The notes under the pieces were generated by a model. It did no database searches, was not told the origin of the DNA, and saw only the letters and a list, made by a program, of their open reading frames with translations. Position numbers and translations under genes: made by a program. This document shows, piece after piece, positions 47,749 to 61,000 of a stretch of 64,000 nt of DNA; within the stretch, counting starts at the first letter, position 1, and each line of letters begins with the position of its first letter. Location: positions 145,740,058 through 145,804,057 of the forward strand of contig NC_133537.1 of the NCBI RefSeq assembly GCF_048544455.1. Reading direction: 5' to 3'. Source of the stretch: Silene latifolia. Taxonomy: Eukaryota > Streptophyta > Magnoliopsida > Caryophyllales > Caryophyllaceae.

Positions 47749-47945
47749 CTCCCTCCTAGTCGCTCATTTCCTCCCCTTTCTATTTTGCACAAGAAATAAG
47801 GAAATGATTTTGGACTGCACAAAATACTCTACCCTACATGCAAATCAATTTGGACTACACAAACCTTTCCAAAAAAGGAAAGAGGAAAGAAAATACGACT
47901 AACATGAAAAAGGAAAGAGGGAAAAAATGAACGACTAGGAGGGAG
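47749..47945. mobile_element. Stowaway MITE (Tc1/mariner)
   Basis: 197 bp. The left end CTCCCTCCTAGTCG and the right end CGACTAGGAGGGAG are inverted repeats flanked by TA on both sides. The CTCCCTCC terminus with TA duplication is the Stowaway signature. Confidence 0.93.
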
Positions 47946-48059
47946 TATTTTTTTTATGAATAGAAATGTAGCAATTATTATCAATTATTACCTTAGAATT
48001 TCTACCTAAGGTAATCATTGCGTAAATAAATATTATCAAAAAAAATTAAGTTAGAGGAA

Positions 48060-48102
48060 GGTGGTCCTTGGGGCTTCGCGCGCGAAGGAACAACTAGTTT
48101 AG
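48060..48102 (+). mobile_element. Helitron 3' terminus
   Basis: The perfect palindrome CTTCGCGCGCGAAG is followed by GAACAACTAG and T. This is the hairpin plus CTAG end of a Helitron. I could not find its 5' end. Confidence 0.55.
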
Positions 48103-48117
48103 AAAAGTGTTTGAAAA

Positions 48118-48440
48118 TCCCTTATTTACTAAAAGAATAGTTGAAACTCTAAATTTTCTCGCCTAAACATATTTCCGAAAACAAGGATTAGGTTTTTTTA
48201 GCATATTCTATAAGTATGGTGGGATATAGTACACATAATCATAAGAATTTATCTCCAGTCTTTTTTATGATATAAAAAGGAATTCTTTTTTTTGTTTAAA
48301 TAATCATACGATAAAAATTCATTGATTTTTTATGATAAAAAGTTACGACTAAAAATATATCATCAGTAAAATTTTATTAAATCACACCATTTGTAATATT
48401 CCATTGAACCGAAGACGTTATTCGGATGGGGTACCCCCTT
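48118..48440 (+). mobile_element. Helitron 5' terminus relic
   Basis: TCCCTTATTTACTAA...CTCGCCTAAACAT matches the first 60 bp of the Helitron at 46531. The 3' side is not identifiable; the sequence after 48400 is of unknown origin. Confidence 0.5.
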
Positions 48441-48464
48441 GAAGAGGTTCATTGATAGGCTTAA

Positions 48465-50183
48465 TGTAACACCCCCTTCTTACCCGACCAAGGTAATGGG
48501 AGGATGTTACCATCTCAGTTTCCCGATGCGGTGTATCGGAGTTGCAATTAAGAAACAATTTAAATAAATAACAAGTTTAGTGATTACAAATAATGAACAA
48601 ATGAATAATAAATGTGAACTAGACATTATACAACTTGTCTACCATCTAAAATATCTATCTATATTATACGACTCCAAGTCCATGCTCGTTCTTTCTCCCG
48701 CGTGACATCAAACTAACCTGTACTTAACCTGCTCCCCATATGATCAAAAATATCAGATGGATCGACACAGGCCACCCGGAAAATAGATGACAATTACACA
48801 GACACACAACACGTCAATTTCAATGAATAAATATAAGACATAACAATATGGATAAATATGCAATATGCCAATGATATGTATGCAACACAATTATACAATC
48901 ACCACGCCGGTACCGGGACACGCCTAGACGTACCCACAACCATTGGCGCCAGGGACATGCCCACGACACCACACCTCACAAATAGGTACCGGGACACGCC
49001 CAGACATACCGGGTCCGGAAGCCAACCGAATCCCCTGCCAGACCTCGTGCCTCAACAACACGAGTCCCTCCGTACTCAAGCCATTAATGTTCACATCCCT
49101 CTTGGAGTGGAAAGCTCCAAGAGGCGACTCAAGCGTAAGATGGTGTCCCAACCATCTTACGTCTCCTCGACAACAATTATCACCACCAATAATTTCCAAC
49201 CATCACATATATCACTAAATGCATCACAATATGATGATATGTCCATTTCAAATGCATATACATAACTCTTATCAAATGTGCATGCCTTTTCTCATATATC
49301 ATGAATGTTAATCATACCACAAACCCATGTATACCGACAACTATATGTTATAATGCCAATCCGACAACATGAGAGACTCACCAAGATTCTAAAACATTAC
49401 CATGTGATGCAATACTACTGATAAGATGAAAATGATGCAAAAGAAACACAAATATATATACACACATTACTCAAAGCGAGTAGGATTAACCTACCTTTTA
49501 GCATACTCCATAAGCTACTCGAAGCCACCAAGTTTCCATCTCATAAAATCGTCTCATTCTACATAAATTACATAATAACCATCACAACCAATTGCTACAA
49601 CAACTAACAATACTAATTAACCCTTAATTACCCACTTAAACACACATATTACCCATAATACTAATTACTAGCAGTAATTAACATTTTCCATGAAAACCCC
49701 CAAGTTATATGGGTTAGAGTCACATAAAAACGAAAGGAAAAGGGTGAGTGATAACTTACTAATGAAAAGGAATGACAAAAGATTCAAGCTTCGTGAACAA
49801 TTCCTCTAAATCTAGGTTGGTCTTCTTGCTAGTGTGTATGGAAAAGATTCTAGAGATATTTCAGAGGGCTTTTAGACAGTAGAGGATAAGGTAGGAGTGA
49901 AACAAGGGAGAGGAAATCTGAAAAATGATGTTTAAAGATGATAAGGCCACCTACCACTCTTCATGCGTAATAAGAGATAGCCACAGGTCACTCGGTCGAG
50001 TGCTCGGTTCACTCAGTCAAATGAACCATCCAATCGGTCGAGTGACACACAACAGGAGCTCTGGGTTGCTGTCTAGAGGGCACTCGGTCGAGAGAAGTGC
50101 CACTCGGTCGAGTGATGGTGGCACTCGGTCCAGTGCACTTCCACTAGGTCTGGTACTCAGCTACAGAAATCTGGGTTATTACA
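48465..50183 (-). repeat. Chromovirus-like LTR, family B
   Basis: Plus strand TGTAACACCCCC...GGGTTATTACA, about 1719 bp. It is the reverse of a TGTAATAACCC...GTGTTACA LTR. A C-rich polypurine tract partner lies just right of it, so it is the 3' LTR of a minus-strand element. Near the right end (49980-50160) it carries CACTCGGTCGAGTG palindromes, the counterpart of ACTCGATCGAGT in family A. Stem-loops at 49044-49161 match the position of those in family A. Confidence 0.85.
49044..49161 (-). other. Stem-loops in family B LTR
   Basis: Three perfect inverted repeats: CTCGTG/CACGAG (49044-49064, loop ending CAACAA), CCTCTTGGAG/CTCCAAGAGG (49098-49124) and CGTAAGATGGT/ACCATCTTACG (49134-49161). 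The first is preceded by CCCTGCCAGA and the second by CATTAATGTTCACATCC. Family A stems have the same or near-same preceding strings but different stem sequences. Confidence 0.7.
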
Positions 50184-50774
<591 letters not shown>

Positions 50775-51736
50775 GGGGTTCTTATAAGGCCCTCATATAT
50801 AATGAGTCCCTAAGTCTTAATAGAAGCCTTTGGATATAGTGGATGGAGGGATGAGATTCAATCAAAATGAAAGGCTACAAATCAATCTAGTCTAATTACC
50901 TCCTCATTGCAATTATGTTTCTTACTAATCCATTCTTCCCCATTTATCAGAAACTCCTTCCCCACTAAACATTATATCACTCATTATCAATAACTTCTCC
51001 CTTCTCTCTACATTCTCTCACATTTGTTCTCTCCAAAAAACAAATACAAAACAAATAAAAACAATAAAAAACACACCATCGACATCCTCCTCACCAGACC
51101 ACCGTAGTTCCTCCCTCCTCCTTCCTGTTGCCGTCGACCACCCCCACCCCTACCTCCGCACCAGACCACCATCACCAATCGACGCGCCGACGATCACCAT
51201 TCCCCACACGCCTTCCTCCTGCCGCCTCGACAACATTCCCACCACCACCGACATCAGCAACCATTCCCACCACCACCACCGACAATGACAACCACACTCA
51301 CGACCTCACCACTGCCTTCCTCCCTCCCTGTTGTCGTCTGCCGCGCCCGCCACCACCAATACTGCACACAACCACACACCATCGCAACAACCTTCACTCA
51401 CAACCATTCCTCCCTCCTCAACGCCAGCCCCACCGACATCAACAGCACCCCCAACACCGACATCGCCACCCTCCCGCCGTCCTTCCTCTTCCTCCCGCAC
51501 CTCCTGCCGCCAATACTCCCTCCGCCGTCCTTCCTTCCTTCCTCCTCCTTCCATTTTTTTTTTGGTTTTGTTCTTTGTTTTTTGTTTTTGTACTGCGTTT
51601 TTGTTTTTTTTTTGTTCTTTGTTTTTTGTTTTATTTTTGTTTTTGTTCTTTGTTTTTTGTTTTGTTTTTGTTTTTTGTTTTTGTTTTTATTTTTTATTTT
51701 TTTATTTGGTTGTTATTGTTATTTGATTTTTTGGAC

Positions 51737-53455
51737 TAAAGTTATACATCTTGTCTATTAAAGTTATACACTGCGTGCATTAGAGTTATACACACGATAT
51801 TTAAATTTGGTTTTTTTATTGTTATTTGGTTTATTTCAGATTTCGGGTTGGGTTGGGTTGGGTTGTTGGTTTTTTTTTTTTTTTTTTTTTTGTTATTTAC
51901 TTATTATGTTGTTATTTATTTAGATCTAGTTTTTAGATTTTTAGATTTGTTTTAAATTTTTCATATTATTTTAAATACCTATTGGTTTTAGAATTGTCGT
52001 TTTTTATTTTTCATATTTATTTGGTTTTTATAAAAGTTATACTATTTACGACTAAAGTTATACACTTAAAACATTAAAGTTATACATTTTATGACTAAAG
52101 TTATACACTTAAAACATTAAAGTTATACATTTTATGACTAAAGTTATACCCTTGAAACATTAAAGTTACACTATTTACGACTAAAGTTTTACCCTTGAAA
52201 CATTAAAGTTACAATTTTTATGACTAAAGTTATACATCTTATCTATTAAAGTTATACACTGCGTGCATTAAAGTTATACACATGATATATAATTTTTTTT
52301 GTTATTTCAGATTTCGTACAACTTCAGTGGTCATTGTGTACAACTTCAATGCCCTTATGTGCAACTTCAGTGATCATTTATTTCAGATTTTGTATATATT
52401 GTTTTTGGTTTTTTGTTTTTTCTATTTTTTTTTGTTTTTTAGTTAAGAGTTGTTTTTTAAGGGTTTATTTTTGACTTGTTTTTGTTTTTGTTTTTTGTTT
52501 TATATAAAAGTTCACTATTTACGACTAAAGTTATACAATTTTGAACTAAAGTTATACAAATTTGGACTAAAGTTATACAAAAAATGACTGAAGTTGTACT
52601 CTTATGGAATAAAGTTATACAATTTTGGACTAAAATTACACAAATTTGGACTGAAGTTATTCAAATAAGGACTAAAGTTATACAAATAAGGACTAAAGTT
52701 ATACAATTTTGGATTAAAGTTATACAATTTTTGACTACAATTATACAAAAAATGGTCTAAAGTTATACAAATATGGATTAAAGTTATACAAATATGGACT
52801 AAAGTTATACAAAAATTGGACTAAAGTTATACAAAAATGGACCAAAGTTATACAAAAATGGACTAAAGTTATACAAATATGGATTAAAGTTATACAAATA
52901 TGGACTAAAGTTATACAAAAATGAACCAAAGTTATACAAAAATGAACCAAAGTTATACAAAAATTGGACTAAAGTTATACAAAAATGAACCAAAGTTATA
53001 CAAAAATGAACCAAAGTTATACAAAAATGAATCAAAGTTATACAAAATTGTATAACTTTAATCCATATTTGTATAACTTTAGTCCATTTTTGTATAACTT
53101 TGGTTCATTTTTGTATAACTTTAGTCCAATTTTTGTATAACTTTAGTCCATATTTGTATAACTTTAGTCCATATTTGTATAACTTTAGTCCATTTTTGTA
53201 TAACTTTGGTTCATTTTTGTATAAGTTTGGTTCATTTTTGTATAACTTTGGTCCAATTTTTGTATAACTTTAGTTCCAAAATTGTATAACTTTAGTCCAT
53301 ATTTGTATAACTTTAGTCCATATTTGTATAACTTTAATCCATATTTGTATAACTTTAGTCCAATTTTTGTATAACTTTAGTCTTTTTTTGTATAACTTTG
53401 GTCTATTTTTGTATAACTTTGGTTCAATTTTGTATAACTTTAGTCCATTTTTGTC
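51737..53455. repeat. Inverted minisatellite, unit AAAGTTATACAAAAATGGACT
   Basis: Units of about 20-22 bp in one orientation up to about 53045 (dense from 52510), then in the opposite orientation (TATAACTTTAGTCCATTTTTG) to 53450. Units vary at the ACTA/ACCA and GG/AA positions. Sparse early units lie at 51737-52290. Confidence 0.9.
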
Positions 53456-54171
53456 TTAGATGAAAAAAAAGTATCTCAAAAAAAAAAACGAGATTTAAAA
53501 CACGAAATCTTAAAAAAACGTATAACAAGAAGAGATTTAAGAAAATGAATAAAAAATGAGAACTAACAAAATAAAAGACAACTAAAATAAAATAAAAGAC
53601 AAAAAAATAATGAATGGAAAAAACAACTCAAAACATACAAATTAACACAAAACGAAAAAAAAAAAACCGAGTTGAAAAAAAAAATAAAATAAAAAAATAA
53701 AATAAAAAAGAGTCAGCGGCGGTGGGGCGGCGGCGGTGGGGTGGCGGCGGCGGGGGTGGTGGTGGGTGGTTATTTGGTGTCGGGTGGGGTGGTGGTGGGT
53801 GGTGGTGAATGAGGAAGAGAGGAATGAATGATTTATTTGAGTTTTTTGATTTATTTGGATTTTTTGGGTTTTTTGGATTTTTTATTTATTTGGATTTTTG
53901 GGTTTTTTTTATTTATTTGGGTTTTTTTTTAGAGTTTGAGAGAAGAGAGAAATGAAATGTGTAAGATGAAAGAGAAATGGATGAGTGAAAAACAAATATA
54001 TAGTAAATTAGTGATTAATTAGAGTGGATTAGTGAAAGAGGAGAGAGATGGTGAGATTAGCTTATAAACACACTTTTTTGGGGTTGATCTCATCCCTCCA
54101 TCTCCCTCCATCCAATGGCTCATAATAGAACTTATGAACTCAATATAAATGTTGACCTTAGTTGATCTCTT

Positions 54172-54175
<4 letters not shown>

Positions 54176-54247
<72 letters not shown>
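54176..54247. repeat. CT then AT dinucleotide array (right)
   Basis: About 38 bp of (CT)n followed by about 33 bp of (AT)n. It mirrors the left array. Confidence 0.9.
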
Positions 54248-54250
<3 letters not shown>

Positions 54251-54700
54251 AGGATCCGGTGAGAATCACCAACATAATGAGAACCGTGAGAACCCTTACT
54301 AAATCGTCACTAAATCTTCTTTCAAAAGTTTTGATGGATCATTTACCATTAGCTTAGTATATTCAAACACATTCTTTAGTATAACTAAACAAAATTTATT
54401 GATTTTTATTAACAAAATATAAACATAATGTAAAAAAATATAATTAGGTATACTAAAACGGTTATAGATGCACGAAAACAAATACTAGGTGCATGAAAAT
54501 TGTTACATGCATTAAAATGATTACTAAATGCATGAAAATAACAGGCTTTACGTGCACGAAAACGAGTTCTAGGTGCATGAAAATTGTTAGAGACATGAAA
54601 ATGAGTAGTAGGTGCATGAAAATTTATTAAATGCATCTCGCCTCGATTTCTGTCACTAGTAGTAGGTTCATGAAAATTGATTGGTTAATTCAAAGAAACC
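54248..54700. repeat. GGTGCATGAAAAT degenerate repeat region
   Basis: After the AT array comes GTCAGGATCCGGTGAGAATC, which looks like the end of another DNA element. From 54465 to 54680 there are about eight degenerate copies of (A/G)GTGCATGAAAAT spaced 20-40 bp apart. I cannot assign a family. The block ends about 120 bp before the COPT5-like start. Confidence 0.6.
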
Positions 54701-54821
54701 TCTCCATTTTCCTACCATTTTTCCTCTAAACAGCGCCGCTTTCCCTTTTCAATAAAATTCTCAAATATAGTTCATAATCAATCAATCCAATCAAAACCCT
54801 TTACCCCCAAATCAATAAAAG

Positions 54822-55245
54822 ATGCACATGACTTTTACTGGGGTAAAATGGTAACTGTATTATTCGATTGGTGGAAGACCGAGTCATGGACGAGTTACAC
54901 CGTAACCCTACTCGTTTGTTCATCTTCGCCATATTTTACCAGTATATGGAAGATCAACGACTAAGCTTCTTAGCCATGGTGGTTGCGCCGCTTCATCAAC
55001 AACCATCGATCACGGTCTCAGTCATTCCGCGACTTGGAACTCGGGTGGGTAAATGGGTCATAGTTGCTACAACGGTGTTGGTGGGACTGAACTCTGGGAT
55101 TGCGTATATGTTAATGCTTGCAGTGATGTCGTTTAATTGGGGAGTTTTGATTGCGATTGTATTGGGATTTGGTGTTGGATATTTCTTGTTTACGGCTAAG
55201 AAATATGAAGCTTTGATTGTTGACGACACTTGTGCTTCTTCTTGA
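54822..55245 (+). pseudogene. COPT5-like: COPT5-like copper transporter with two 1-nt deletions
   Basis: Ctr/COPT proteins are trimeric Cu(I) channels with three membrane helices; COPT5 acts at the vacuolar or prevacuolar membrane. The start at 54822 gives MHMTF, the Met/His N-terminus. The frame then needs two shifts, at a T run near 54833-54836 and at TT near 54919-54920. Between them the sequence reads WGKMVTVLFDWWKTESW, the start of helix 1. From 54919 the frame is open to TGA at 55243. It has FYQYMEDQR, a basic loop, helix 2 with the M-x3-M motif MLAVM followed by SFN, and helix 3 with G-x3-G (GFGVG). The encoded length would be about 141 residues, close to the family. No introns are seen, as is common for COPT genes. 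The breaks may be real or assembly errors. Confidence 0.82.
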
Positions 55246-55604
55246 TCACAAATTCTAGGTGAAGATGATGGAATCTGTTTTATTGGACTCAGGTGAGTTG
55301 AGTGTCGGATTTGGAATCAAGTAGAACGTGTAGAGTCGGGATGAGCCCAGGTCTTGGTTACTGTTCTAATGGGGATGATGAAAGAGGTTCGGGAGCAGCC
55401 ATGGTGATAAGTTGTAACTTCAAAGTATAAATAATAACGGTGGAAAAGTGTGAGTACTTGTAGAAGGTAGAACAATTTTTATGGTGTAGAGGGTAGACAG
55501 TTTTGTAGGTAAATCTTGAAAGTACAAACATTAGTTGGTTTTTGGTTGAATATTTGACATTGCTTTGGGCAATATTAAGATTACTCATAATTCTTAATTC
55601 TGCT

Positions 55605-55641
<37 letters not shown>

Positions 55642-56607
55642 ACTGTGATTTGTATGAAAATGGTAATTTTATTGCAACATTTAACAAAGAAGGTTTTGGA
55701 TTTTTTACATGTTGATTTCTTTGGGTTTTCTTGACATCTTGATAATTTGGAGAAATAATTTGTGTTGAAAAGTAGCATAATCATGAGATCATTAGAATGA
55801 GTAATTTTTAGCAAAATTTTCATTTTAATAGACAAAATGTTGTAATGATACTTCAGAAGTTAGAAGTCTGTTATTTAAACCCCTCGAATAAGAATTGCAA
55901 AAATTAGTATTTTCGGGGTTGCTAACAATGTGACCTTTAATGTTATTGAATTATCGAGTGATATTGGCATTCATGAACACTTATTTCCGTCCCATTTTGT
56001 GAACTACTTTCATGGATAAAGTGTAAAGTGCAAACTGCAAAGTGATATGGACTTCAAAAAGTATAAGAGTAATACGAGTAACAGCACAATAACAACAGAA
56101 TAACAATACAATTAAAAGGATACTATACCATCAAATTAAACTCTTTAATTTTATATCTAATTACTCATTAAGATAGATGTTGATCTTATGCATGCATAAC
56201 AAAATAAAATAGAAAAGTAAGAACAATATTCCTTACAATAGTGAAATCGGTTTATAAGGGCACAAGTAAGAACACCTTTCTTACTTGTTCTTAAACTCAA
56301 AATAAATGGATGATCACCTTGTCTCAATAATGTGATAACCTCCTCTCAATTGCACCAAGACAGCCCCTTAAATCTAATTAATATATTAACTAGATATATA
56401 TAATTATAGACCTTAAAATAATCTTATTATTATTTCTATTACTACTATAATAATCTAAATAATTAGATTTTGAACAATTATTTTCTAAAAACTTGTTTTA
56501 GAGAGAGGGAGGAATATCATCTATCTTCTAGTGAGTGGAATGACAAAAATTAAGAACAAAAATCCTCTAAAGAGGAAGAGGAAAACCGGGGTGGAGGAGA
56601 GAGGGAA
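55246..56607. other. 3' flank of COPT5-like gene; no further gene seen
   Basis: The first 300 bases could be the gene's 3' UTR. A run of about 35 T is at 55606-55640. The rest is A/T-rich with no domain-bearing ORF. It ends at the LTR at 56608. Confidence 0.5.
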
Positions 56608-58015
56608 TGTGACACCCCCATACTCCAAGTGCCTTACCAGGACCACTTAAGGTATGGGAACGTCACCATCTCGGTTACCCGAGGCAATGATAATCAAATA
56701 GACAATAACGAATCGTACTTTATTAAATAGTTTAACGTGATACAAGTCCAATTAAAACTGATAAAGTAAAAAGTACAACTGTTCTCAAAATGTTAAACCA
56801 ACTAAACAACGAAAGAGTGTTCGACACAGCGGAAGACTTCTAAGATAGCTCGTGATGACTCGGCCCAGCTATCCCATGCGCATCTACTCATACCTGCTTA
56901 ATAATTGATCACCACCCTCGAATGGATCACCACAGTTTTTAAAACATTTAAACGGCGTCAGTACTGATTACATAAAACAAATGTCACACAGAAACAATGT
57001 CACAAATAGCTCAAACAGCTCAAACAAATCCCCAGTCTCCATCTCCAATCTCCACACAACTGACTACACACTAAAGCGTGTAGCCCTGCCAGAGTACCCA
57101 TCGCAACAAGTACTCCTCGCCGCCAGTGGGGGACCGCAGTCGTTCCCACCTAAGCCCCGCTCATCTCCATCGAGCGATAAACCCATGTTCATTAATGTGC
57201 ACATCCCTCCTGTGGCGGGTTCCACAGAAGGCGAATCAAGGACGTGAAGCCACTCCTGCAAGTGACTCCACTCAGCCAGGGACGCACCCCGAAGATCACA
57301 GACAGATACAAACCAACAACAGTAGAAAATCCACAACCAACCAGATCAACCAACATTATATGTAATCAATAGTCACAACAACAATCACCACACAATCATG
57401 TAATTAATACTGAGTAGGGAAACTCTACCTCGAACAGCAATCACCAAGATCATCACAATCAGCTAATCAACATCGTCCTTCACTGAAATTACTTCCTATC
57501 AAACATACAATCATACAATCACAATCTAACATCAAAAATACTCCCCAAAACCCCCAAATTACCCAATTAGAGTTTCAACCAACTTTAACAAAACATTATA
57601 AAAATTATATAAAAAGCTTACTCTCGACACAAGGCTCACAACGACGTAAAGAACAAGATGATCCGACACTCCTAGCCTTGGGGATTTGTTAACAATGCGA
57701 GGAACACACTTACGTAACTTCTTTTCTTCTCAAAAGGGGTTTTTAAAATGATAAGAGAGATTAAGAAAGATGACGGAGGCTTTATATACTAATCTCGCAT
57801 TATTAACAAAACTCGTCAAAATCACCCGTAAAACACAGTTACTCGATCGAGTAAGTGACTTACTCGATCGAGTGACCCCTACTAGATTGAGTCCCCAACT
57901 TACTCGATCGAGTACCCTACAGGCAGACTACTGTTTTGCGTAAAAAGCTACTTACTCGATAGAGTAAGCCCCACTCGATAGATTACCCATAGACACATAA
58001 AACCGTAGTATTACA
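56608..58015 (-). repeat. Family A 3' LTR of LARD-like element
   Basis: Plus strand TGTGACACCCCC...CGTAGTATTACA, about 1408 bp. It is the reverse of the LTR at 2504-3919. Palindromes TACTCGATCGAGTA lie at 57838-57985. The stem-loop chain is at 57065-57270. Confidence 0.9.
57065..57270 (-). other. Stem-loop chain in family A LTR (second copy)
   Basis: TACACACT/AGCGTGTA (57065-57082), GAGTAC/GTACTC (57092-57115, loop with CAACAA), CGCTC/GAGCG (57158-57176), CCTCCTGTGG/CCACAGAAGG (57206-57231) and AGCCACT/AGTGACT near 57248-57267. Compared with 3251-3454, the second hairpin has A-T in place of a G-C pair. Confidence 0.7.
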
Positions 58016-58060
58016 GTCTTCTCTCCATAAAAAGAACTTTGTCTCCGAAGTTTAACTCAT
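58016..58060 (-). other. Polypurine tract region of LARD-like element
   Basis: The minus strand reads AAGTTCTTTTTATGGAGAGAAGAC directly before the LTR start, in two parts: AAGTTCTTTTT and ATGGAGAGAAGAC. It matches the chromovirus AAGTTCTTTTTAAGGAGGGAAAAC region at 2480-2503. Confidence 0.7.
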
Positions 58061-61000
58061 ACTCAAAACAAACAAACATACTAACACGATCAAGACACAA
58101 CAACGTAGCTAAGAACTCAAAACAAAACCCCAACCTATAAAACATGAACTCTTAACACCAACTCCACCAACTATGCCTACCTCCACAACATGGCTCACGA
58201 TATGGTATCAACTACATTATAGTCTCTCTCGACACTAACTGCATATACTACCAACTACCATCCACAAACGTTGCTAGCTCCGTAACATATTATCCAATAG
58301 AAAAGCCAATATCAAGACATTCATAAACATCAAACGGAATGTTACACTCTACCACCCTTAAAAGGAACTACGTCCCCGAAGTTTACTCACACTCATAAAC
58401 ATCATCATCTCACTGTCAACACTCTCGAACTCCTAAACATCATCATCCAACTGTCAACACTATCGAAGTATTCTCCCATTCCTAAACATCGAACTACTAC
58501 AAGCACGGCCATGACCTTTAACAATATCAACCACAATATAAATCCATCCTTTATGCTACATCAACACTCTACTTTCAACTATACTACAACATGCACAACC
58601 ATCAAACTCTCTTTTATCGCATCCTACTCCTCTTAAGATAAATGTTACGTCCTCGTAACTCACTAATACTAGATCCTTAGCTATATCTTCTCATTATCCT
58701 CATCACCACGACATGTCAAAGATAACCGCATACGACCTCAACACCTCTAACCATTCCTATTTCCGAGGCTCTCTTACTTAAACAGTTCTCATACCTCAAT
58801 TCATTCGGCACACCACCTAACCTATACCACAAGATCCTAAGCATAACCAATACTTCAATTATTCCCTATTACTGCCAAAAGATATACTCCTCTATACATG
58901 CACCTATCTCCATACTCATAACTCATGATCCACAATTATTACACACACTCGCACTAGATCCACAAGTTCTTTTATTTCATTACCGCAAAACTCATCCATA
59001 ACCTAACATGAAACTAATTCCCAACACCCTATACTCACTGTCTCAATAAAAGATTATGAACTATCTGCAGTTTCCAGATCAGTACAACACATGTTCCACA
59101 ATTCACTTGCCATTACTATGTCTACCAATGCCTCATCTTAAAATAAGATCAAAATTACTGTAACAACCTCTCACAACTGTGTCCCATCAACAGAATATCG
59201 CTATACCACGCCGGCAACAGAAACATACACAACTCTCTTCCATATCATACTCTACCCTCACGCCCAAGCTGAAACTGGTAAGAAACATCAATAAACAAAA
59301 CAACCGTCTATCTATCCAAACTAAAACTTACAGGAAACAGAAGCAAACAAAGCAACAATCTATGTATAACTGGTATGTACTTTCGAAACTCGAATCGTAA
59401 TCATCCCGCCTACTCCACCAGAACTAGTGACGGCATCGCAACACCGCCACCAACAGCCGCACCGCATCGTAAAAATACCCGCATCACAACACGGAGTATC
59501 GTGCCCGGATCACCACCCGAGGCACAACAACCACATCGATAGACATCACAACCACATACAACTCCCATAAACACTGACTCAGTATAACTTTCCGGACAAG
59601 AAAACTTACTCAAAACTACTTTACTAGATCACAACACAACATATTATACGGAATAAACAAACAAGAATCTCATGAATATCATCCATACCTTTTCAGGGAA
59701 TAAACATATATCATGAATACACATACAAGTATAACTAGCCATGCCAGATCACCCAAACTATCAGTTTTGAACATCATTCCATTAGTTTACCGTACCTAAC
59801 ATATATCACAAAACATTCTTATAACAACTTTATAACTATCACACCCTACCATTTCTAGTGAGGTCAGAACCTCATACAAACATTTATACACATCATAGAC
59901 TCGTAATCACATCCAACTAGTCAATCCTCATCACGTAAGTTACCACCTGATAAAGGTTACCTCACGCCCGAGCTTATCTCGTATGCCCCTCATAACACAT
60001 TCTCCCATTCGCATAACCATCACCTCCTGCCAAATATAACCACACCATTAATACTCAACTACTGGTAACCGCCTCCTATAACCACATCTTATACTTCCTC
60101 ACAACCATACACATCAATCGGGTCTCTACAAAATCAACCTCTTTAGAATTGTTATCTTTCTTATCTATCATCACCCTTAACCACTAGTGACAATTCCACA
60201 ATACCACCACTGCGCGTACAACAAATATCTTCCACTCACCTCTAAATATAACAGTTCATTTCCTATCATCGGTTAGCATTCCAAATAACGACATCAAATC
60301 CACCGACAAAATTTACCTCAACCTTCTTCCCAATACTATCCTTAATTGTATCGTCACCCATCTCACCACCAAGATCTCCTATCGTGCAAATTCTTCACCA
60401 AGCTTTTTACTTTCCTTAATTCCTCGAAACTCATGATTAACATGTCGTCCTGGAACCCCTACACAACCATTAACTCAAATCCTCATGATAGTATCATACA
60501 TCTCGACGATTCATTACTTCTATATCACATAACTCCGGTCAACATTTTTCTCAGCTTACTTTTTATCCTTCTTTTCTCTTTACACTCAACAATACCAATT
60601 AATAGTTCAACTCCTTATTACTTCTATCTAATTCTTTAGTGCTCCGGTTAACTTTTCATTGCTCCAAAACCCGAATCCAATTATTTTATATCAGTATCAT
60701 CTCACTCTTTCTTTCCATGGATCTTCTCTTATCATGCTATTACTCACACTTATCACCAATCAGTCCAGACCATCTCATGCTATCACTCACACTCATCACC
60801 AATCATTTTTTTTCCTGAATCCCAAAACTCATTTCATACCGTTAGTTGCCAAGGAAATCACACATTAGTTTCAACTCTTGATAATATAAATTCCCAAACT
60901 CACTCACTATCTGCATATCCACGTCGCGGCATGTCTCCACTAAGTTCACTATTTACCACTCTTCTCCATCCTTCTACAACGATCTTTCATTACATATATT

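Noticed and set aside
51128..51761. ORFs rich in Pro, Thr and His, then Phe
   Set aside because: These are low-complexity translations of the C-rich and T-rich blocks of the foldback element, open in three frames at once. I see no support for a gene.
52741..53035. Repetitive ORFs reading ITLVHFC or LYNF repeats
   Set aside because: Translation of the AAAGTTATAC minisatellite; not a protein.
52510..53455. CRISPR-like array
   Set aside because: Repeats are contiguous, variable, and have no unique spacers. The context is a plant transposable element.
55606..55640. Poly(A) tail of a retrocopied COPT5 gene
   Set aside because: The run is T on the coding strand, opposite to the A tail expected for a plus-strand retrocopy, and it lies 360 bp past the stop.
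57064..57336. Overlapping ORFs in the family A LTR (also 3203-3448, 56981-57247, 63166-63363)
   Set aside because: They are open on both strands over the hairpin-rich part, have no known domain, and change frame or end between LTR copies. RNA or DNA structure explains the conservation better than coding.
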